Below are positions 59,712 to 64,000 of a stretch of 64,000 bases of DNA, piece after piece. Made by a program: the position numbers and the translations under genes. Below the pieces are notes generated by a model. That model saw only the letters and a list, made by a program, of their open reading frames with translations, had not been told where the DNA came from and ran no database searches. Every line of letters begins with the position of its first letter. Within the stretch, counting starts at the first letter, position 1. This stretch comes from Tomitella biformata AHU 1821 (lineage in GTDB: Bacteria; Actinomycetota; Actinomycetes; Mycobacteriales; Mycobacteriaceae), in contig NZ_BAVQ01000070.1 of assembly GCF_000524475.1 (NCBI RefSeq), positions 62,001-126,000 of the forward strand, written 5' to 3'.

Positions 59712-60127
59712 TGAACACGTCGGGACGGGACGAACGGGCACCGCGCAGCGCCGTTGAGGCGACGCTGTTCGGCATCTCCGTGGCCGCGGAGATGGCGGGT
59801 ATGCACGCGCAGACGCTGCGCACCTACGACCGCATCGGGCTAGTCAAGCCGGCCCGCACGTCCGGCGGCGGCCGGCGATACTCGGACCGGGACGTGGACC
59901 TGCTGCGCGAGGTGCAGCGGCTGTCTCAGGACGAGGGCGTGAACCTCGCGGGCATCAAGCGGATCATCGAGCTGACGACCCAGGTGGAGGCGCTCAGCCA
60001 GCGGGTCGCGGAGATGGACCAGCAGATAGCGCAGTTGCAGGCGCGGACCGGCCGCCCGCGCGCGGACATCGTGCCGTTCCGGCCGGGCAGCGCGATTGTG
60101 GTCTGGAAGCCCCGCAACCAGCGCTAG
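59711..60127 (+). CDS. hspR: Heat-shock repressor HspR (MerR family)
   Basis: 138 residues. Winged HTH of the MerR type: ISVAAEMAGMHAQTLRTYDRIGLVKPARTSGGGRRYSD; then a coiled-coil (VEALSQRVAEMDQQIAQLQAR). It binds HAIR sites with DnaK as co-repressor to control the dnaK operon. TGATG overlap with dnaJ indicates coupling. Its stop overlaps that of the converging flavohaemoglobin by 4 bp. Confidence 0.95.
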   Translation: MNTSGRDERAPRSAVEATLFGISVAAEMAGMHAQTLRTYDRIGLVKPARTSGGGRRYSDRDVDLLREVQRLSQDEGVNLAGIKRIIELTTQVEALSQRVAEMDQQIAQLQARTGRPRADIVPFRPGSAIVVWKPRNQR

Positions 60128-61284
60128 TAGGGGTCGTAGGAGATACCCGCCGGCGGGGCCCCGCGCTCGACGAGCCTGCGCATGGTGTGCTGGATCATCC
60201 CGGGCGCGCCGCTGATGAGAATCTGCCGATCCGACCAGCCGCCATATGAGGTGACGATGTCGGCGAGCGTGCCGGTCTGCCGGGCATGCATTCCGGTGTG
60301 CGGATTCCCCGGCTGCGCGGATCGGCCGCTGGCCAGCCACCAGGGATCGTCCTCCTCCTCGGACACCGGCACGACGGTCAACCACGGATTCGTGATCGAT
60401 AGCTGCCAGAGCGTGGCCATCTCCGTGAGCTCACCCGGATACTTCGCTCCGTAGAACAGGTGCACGCGGGGATTGTGGCCGTACTTGCACATCTCGAGGA
60501 TCAACGCGCGGAGTGGCGCGATGCCGGTGCCGCCAGCCACCATCAACACGTCCTGCCCGCTCTCGCGGTCCACGTGGAGAGATCCGTGGGGCGCGCCGAT
60601 CCGCCAGCGGTCGCCGGTCCGAGTGCTGGACACCAGCAGCGGACTGACCGCGCCGCCCTCGATCGCCTTGACGTTGAACTCCAGCAGTCCGTGGGGGTCC
60701 GCGGGCATCGTCGGCGAGAGGTAGCGCCAGGTGCCGGGCTGCTGCGGCGTCTGGACACTGATGTACTGGCCGGCGGCATAGGGCAGTGGGCCGTCGGCCT
60801 CGAGCCGGATCAGCGCGTGGTCGCGGCCGAGCCTGATGTGCTCGACCACCGTCGCCTCCCAGTAGGGGGGCAGAGTCTTCGCCTCGCTCTGCGCGGCGGC
60901 GTCCATGACGCCGGCGGTGAGGGTGATGAGCTGGGTGATGAGGTTGTTCATCGCGGGTGTACGGCGATCGTCCAGGCAGCGGATGATCTCCTTGACCAAC
61001 GCCGTGCTGAATGCCTTGTAGTGCGCGGACGTGACGCCGTATTTGCGGTGGTCACGGCCCAGCTGGCTCAAGAACGCGATCATCTCCGCCTCGCCGATGC
61101 GGCTGTAGAGGGTCTCCAGGACGTACTCGAGCACCTGGAACAGGATCTGGCGTTGGTCGACCATATTCGCGGGGAACATCCCCCGGGCGTCGGGGGCCAG
61201 GGCGAAGAAGTGGGCGTAGAAATCGGCCATGAACCGATCGGAGTCTTCTTCGAGTATTGAGATGAGCTCTGCGGACGGGGTCAT
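60124..61284 (-). CDS. Type II flavohaemoglobin
   Basis: 386 residues from the ATG at 61284. Globin domain (about 1-135) with proximal His in GRDHRKYGV, then FAD-binding (about 145-245) and NAD-binding domains (GGTGIAPLRALILEM; ISGAPGMI). The FAD motif reads WRYLSP instead of the canonical RxYS with conserved neighbours, as reported for the mycobacterial type II enzymes (Rv0385) that lack NO-dioxygenase activity and reduce the haem with other donors. The role may be D-lactate or quinone-linked rather than NO removal (family inference). Confidence 0.85.
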   Translation of the reverse strand: MTPSAELISILEEDSDRFMADFYAHFFALAPDARGMFPANMVDQRQILFQVLEYVLETLYSRIGEAEMIAFLSQLGRDHRKYGVTSAHYKAFSTALVKEIIRCLDDRRTPAMNNLITQLITLTAGVMDAAAQSEAKTLPPYWEATVVEHIRLGRDHALIRLEADGPLPYAAGQYISVQTPQQPGTWRYLSPTMPADPHGLLEFNVKAIEGGAVSPLLVSSTRTGDRWRIGAPHGSLHVDRESGQDVLMVAGGTGIAPLRALILEMCKYGHNPRVHLFYGAKYPGELTEMATLWQLSITNPWLTVVPVSEEEDDPWWLASGRSAQPGNPHTGMHARQTGTLADIVTSYGGWSDRQILISGAPGMIQHTMRRLVERGAPPAGISYDPY

Positions 61285-61426
61285 CGGCAGGGTATGTAGG
61301 CGGTGCGACGGTGCCAAGTCTGCTGACCCCCTCTTCTGGCTGGCTCTGGTGGGCGACCGGCCCATAGATTACTAGTTTTCCCGAGTGCTCATGCGCGCCG
61401 GACTTCTCGTGTATGGGGGGCGGAAT

Positions 61427-61452
61427 TAGAACCTGTATCAGTTTCTGTTCTA
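61427..61452. promoter_or_regulatory. Inverted repeat TAGAAC-N14-GTTCTA before the FadD8-like gene
   Basis: Half-sites resemble those of the KstR/TetR lipid regulators (TnnAACnnGTTnnA). It is 35 bp upstream of the ATG, in the divergent spacer with the flavohaemoglobin gene. Confidence 0.4.
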
Positions 61453-61486
61453 GTGTAAGACAGATCACCACGAGAGCGGAGCGGCA

Positions 61487-63109
61487 ATGTCCATTGAGCA
61501 CGAGTCCATCCAGTCGGCAGCCCAGAATAATACGGCACAGGAGCAGGGCGACGCTTTGCACCGGATGCAGTACATGCCGGACCTGTTGATCCGCGCGCTG
61601 GAACGCAACGCCGACCGCCCGGCCCTGTACCTGGACGATGTCGTCCTGACGGCTGGCGAGCTGCGCGATGAGATCAGCCGCTTCATCCAGGCCCTGGACT
61701 CGTTGGGCATCGGCAAGGGCACTCCCGCCTCGATGCTGTCGAAGAACCGCCCGGAGGTGCTCATCAGCATGGGCGCGACCATCGTCGCCGGCTGCCGCAA
61801 CACCGCGCTGAACCCGTCGGGCTCCTTCGACGATCACCAGTATGTGGTGGCGGACGCGGAGATCGAGATGATCGTCTTCGACCCGGTCCACTTCGAGGAG
61901 CGGGCGGCGGCGCTCAAGGCGTCGTGCCCGTCGATCACGCTCCTGCTCTCGCTCGGCCCGTCTGAGGTGGGCGTCGACATCCTCGCGCTGGCCGCGACGT
62001 TCGAGCCGCGGCGGCTCGTGGCGGCGGACGTGGACGGCGACGACCCGTCGAGCATGGTCTACACCGGCGGCACCACGGGCAAGCCGAAGGGCGTCGTCAA
62101 CACCTATCGCTCGGGCGCGACGCTGCCGCAGATCCAAATGTCGGAGTGGCAGCTGCCCGAGGAAGTGCGCTTTCTCGTCGCCACGCCCCTCTCGCATGCC
62201 GGCGCCGCGTTCTTCCTGCCGACGCTGCTGCGCGGGGGAGCGCTGGTGGTGCTGCCGGCCTTCGAGCCCGGCGCGGTGCTCGCCGCGATCGAGAAGCACA
62301 AGATCAACGCGACCATGCTGGTCCCGACCATGATCTACATGCTCCTGGACCACCCCGACATCGACACCCGCGACCTATCCAGCCTCGAGACGCTGTTCTA
62401 CGGCGCCGCGGCGATGGCACCGGCCCGCCTGCGCGAGGGTATCGAGAAGCTGGGCCCGGTGTTCTTCCAGTTCTACGGCCAGTCGGAGTGCGGCATGTCG
62501 ATCGCGGTGCTGCACCGCGAGGAGCATGACCTGGACAACCCGGAGCGGCTCGCGTCGTGCGGCCGGCCGGTGCCGTGGCTGGACGTGCGGCTGCTCGACG
62601 ACGACCTGAACGAGGTGGCCCAGGGTGAGCTCGGCGAGATCTGCGTGCGCGGGCCGCTGGTGATGAAGGGCTACTGGAACAAGCCCGAGGAGACGGCGGA
62701 GGCGCTACGCGGCGGCTGGCTGCACACCGGCGATATCGCGCGGGCGGATCGACAGGGGTTCCTGTCGATCGTGGACCGCAAGAAGGACATGATCGTCACC
62801 GGCGGCTTCAACGTGTTTCCCCGCGAGATCGAAGACGTGATCTCCGCGCACCCGGCCGTCGCCGCGGTGGCCGTGGTGGGCGTGCCGGACGAGAAGTGGG
62901 GCGAGGCCGTCAAGGCGTGCGTCGTGTTCCGCCCCGGCCAGAGCGCCGACGCGGCCGTCCTGACGGAGATGGTCAAATCCGCGAAGGGCTCGGTGCACGC
63001 GCCGAAGTCCGTCGACGTGCTCGACGCGATCCCGCTGACCGCGCTCGGCAAGCCGGACAAGAAGACTCTGCGCGCGCGGTACTGGGAGGGCGCTGCGCGG
63101 CAGGTCTAG
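61487..63109 (+). CDS. FadD8-like fatty-acid-CoA ligase
   Basis: 540 residues. ANL motifs YTGGTTGKPKGVVN, FYGQSECGM, WLHTGDIARADRQGF, DRKKDMIVTGGFNVFP, and the C-terminal Lys in LTALGKPDKKTLR. The GGFNVFPREIE hinge and overall length match mycobacterial FadD8. Possible KstR-like site upstream. Followed at 40 bp by a PadR regulator. Confidence 0.87.
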   Translation: MSIEHESIQSAAQNNTAQEQGDALHRMQYMPDLLIRALERNADRPALYLDDVVLTAGELRDEISRFIQALDSLGIGKGTPASMLSKNRPEVLISMGATIVAGCRNTALNPSGSFDDHQYVVADAEIEMIVFDPVHFEERAAALKASCPSITLLLSLGPSEVGVDILALAATFEPRRLVAADVDGDDPSSMVYTGGTTGKPKGVVNTYRSGATLPQIQMSEWQLPEEVRFLVATPLSHAGAAFFLPTLLRGGALVVLPAFEPGAVLAAIEKHKINATMLVPTMIYMLLDHPDIDTRDLSSLETLFYGAAAMAPARLREGIEKLGPVFFQFYGQSECGMSIAVLHREEHDLDNPERLASCGRPVPWLDVRLLDDDLNEVAQGELGEICVRGPLVMKGYWNKPEETAEALRGGWLHTGDIARADRQGFLSIVDRKKDMIVTGGFNVFPREIEDVISAHPAVAAVAVVGVPDEKWGEAVKACVVFRPGQSADAAVLTEMVKSAKGSVHAPKSVDVLDAIPLTALGKPDKKTLRARYWEGAARQV

Positions 63110-63149
63110 GGCCGGTGGCTCTCGACCTGCGCGTTGTTAGGATCGGCGC

Positions 63150-63815
63150 ATGGTCTCGCCGAACGATCCCGCATATCCGAACCTCCCGGCGACGAGCTGG
63201 GCGGTGCTCGGGATGCTCACGCACAGCGAGCCGTTGACCGGTTACGACGCCAAGAAGTGGGCGGACTGGAGCATCGGCTTCTTCTATTGGAGCCCATCGA
63301 TCAGCCAGGTCTACGCGGAGCTGAAGAAGTTGGAGTCGCTGGGGTTGGCGGAGTCCCGGGTGGTCACGCAGGCGGGGGAGCGCGATCGCCGGGAGTACGC
63401 GATCACCGAGCTCGGCACCCGGGCCGCGCGGGACTGGTCGCGGGAGGCGCCGGTGGAGGCTCCGGTGCTCAAGCACGGTGTGATGCTGCGCCTGTGGATG
63501 GGGCACCTCAACAAGCCCGAGGAACTCAAGGCCATCGTGCGCGCGCACATCGAGAATATCGAGGGCCAGCGCGCGCAGGCCGCGCTGCGAGCCGAGCACT
63601 CCCGCGCCGAGCCCGGCTGGGCCTTCCCGACGATGAGCCTGACGTGGGCGACGCGCTACTTCGACGCGGAGCTGGACCTCGCGCGGGCGTTGCTCGACGA
63701 CATCGACGAGGCCGCACGGCAATTGGCCACCGTCAAGCACAAGGACGGCCTGGGCAATCCGGTGCCAATCGAGCCGGGCCGCTGGCGGGCCATCGAGGAC
63801 TTCCTCGAGGATTGA
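63150..63815 (+). CDS. PadR family regulator
   Basis: 221 residues. Winged HTH at the N-terminus (SWAVLGMLTHSEPLTGYDAKKW; SQVYAELKKLESLGLAESRVV; YAITELG) and a C-terminal Vir_act_alpha_C-type helical domain (about 105-215). PadR proteins often respond to phenolic acids or detergents; the target is not evident, but the upstream fadD8-like gene is co-directional. Confidence 0.87.
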   Translation: MVSPNDPAYPNLPATSWAVLGMLTHSEPLTGYDAKKWADWSIGFFYWSPSISQVYAELKKLESLGLAESRVVTQAGERDRREYAITELGTRAARDWSREAPVEAPVLKHGVMLRLWMGHLNKPEELKAIVRAHIENIEGQRAQAALRAEHSRAEPGWAFPTMSLTWATRYFDAELDLARALLDDIDEAARQLATVKHKDGLGNPVPIEPGRWRAIEDFLED

Positions 63816-64000
63816 TCAGCGCCCGGCGGTCAGCCTCTCGACGTCGGGTGCGTACACGGTCATCCAGTGTGGCCGGAGCCGGTAGTAGACGACCTCGTTC
63901 TCCCAGTCGAACGCGTCGTTGCCGTAGAAGCCCTTGAAGTAGGGAAGCAGTCTCGGCCAGTCCTCGGCGGGCTCGCGCTCGCTGGGGTTGAGGATCTCCA
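63816..64000 (-). CDS. Partial gene at right edge, C-terminal 61 residues
   Basis: The reverse strand is open from the window edge to TGA 63816-63818, immediately past the PadR stop. The visible part reads EILNPSEREPAEDWPRLLPY, then FKGFYGNDAFDWENEVVYYR and ends in DVERLTAGR. It resembles the C-terminal strand/helix of FMN/PPOX-type or ligand-binding alpha/beta proteins, but too little is visible to name it. Confidence 0.5.
   Translation of the reverse strand, partial: EILNPSEREPAEDWPRLLPYFKGFYGNDAFDWENEVVYYRLRPHWMTVYAPDVERLTAGR

Noticed and set aside
1-64000. CRISPR arrays, rRNA, prophage, IS elements
   Set aside because: No regularly spaced repeats, rRNA motifs, phage genes or transposases were seen when reading both strands.

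Overview
The window is about 64 kb of high-GC DNA from a mycolic-acid-containing actinobacterium (order Mycobacteriales). The evidence is an AftD arabinofuranosyltransferase, a DUF2613 micro-protein, LpqI-, FabG4/HtdX/FadA2/FadE5-, FprB-, EtfD- and type II flavohaemoglobin-like genes, a dnaK-grpE-dnaJ-hspR operon, many TetR regulators and abundant acyl-CoA enzymes. Several blocks keep the gene order of Mycobacterium tuberculosis: aftD/DUF2613/lpqI/tetR, htdX-fabG4-fadA2, Rv0885-fprB, and tRNA-Gly next to dcd. The genus cannot be fixed by eye; Tsukamurella or a relative is plausible. No prophage, IS element, CRISPR array or rRNA was seen.

Layout. 1-5.4 kb: cell-wall genes (aftD, DUF2613), isochorismate synthase, a universal stress protein, lpqI, a TetR regulator and a type II lumazine synthase. 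5.4-9.2 kb: fatty-acid cluster htdX-fabG4 facing fadA2. 9.2-12.8 kb: a secreted cupin, an AurF-like di-iron enzyme and its likely reductase FprB. 12.8-20.1 kb: a LAL-type regulator split in two, a VanW-like protein, and a YhgE/Pip membrane protein with a degenerate ABC ATPase. 20.2-36.2 kb: lipid catabolism and redox genes (fadE5, fadE-phosphotransferase-SDR operon, acyl-CoA ligases, hotdog thioesterase), a xi-class GST, an MFS permease, a PAP2 protein and an AKR. 36.4-43.9 kb: a CaCA antiporter behind a possible Mn riboswitch, a disulfide reductase, tRNA-Gly(CCC), dcd, a DUF7159-like protein, an aminotransferase, DedA and TetR. 43.9-48.6 kb: a probable organosulfur uptake/oxidation operon. 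48.6-55.7 kb: a DUF222/HNH protein, a SIMPL lipoprotein, EtfD and two small secreted glycine-rich proteins. 55.7-60.1 kb: the heat-shock operon. 60.1-64 kb: flavohaemoglobin, FadD8-like ligase, PadR and a partial gene.

Three regulatory systems stand out. (1) The organosulfur operon begins with an apparently leaderless 30-residue peptide at 43930-44022 whose last nine residues contain seven cysteines. It lies behind a promoter overlapped by a TetR operator and is followed by an RNA hairpin. This looks like cysteine-responsive attenuation layered on TetR repression. (2) A 14-bp palindrome close to TTACTGNNNGGTAA occurs at the promoters of the TetR gene at 4275, of fabG4/fadA2, of fadE5 and (twice) of etfD. 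This suggests one regulon for a beta-oxidation enzyme set and its ETF electron acceptor. (3) A different 18-bp site lies in the fadE/fadD divergent promoter and immediately upstream of a second TetR gene at 30921.
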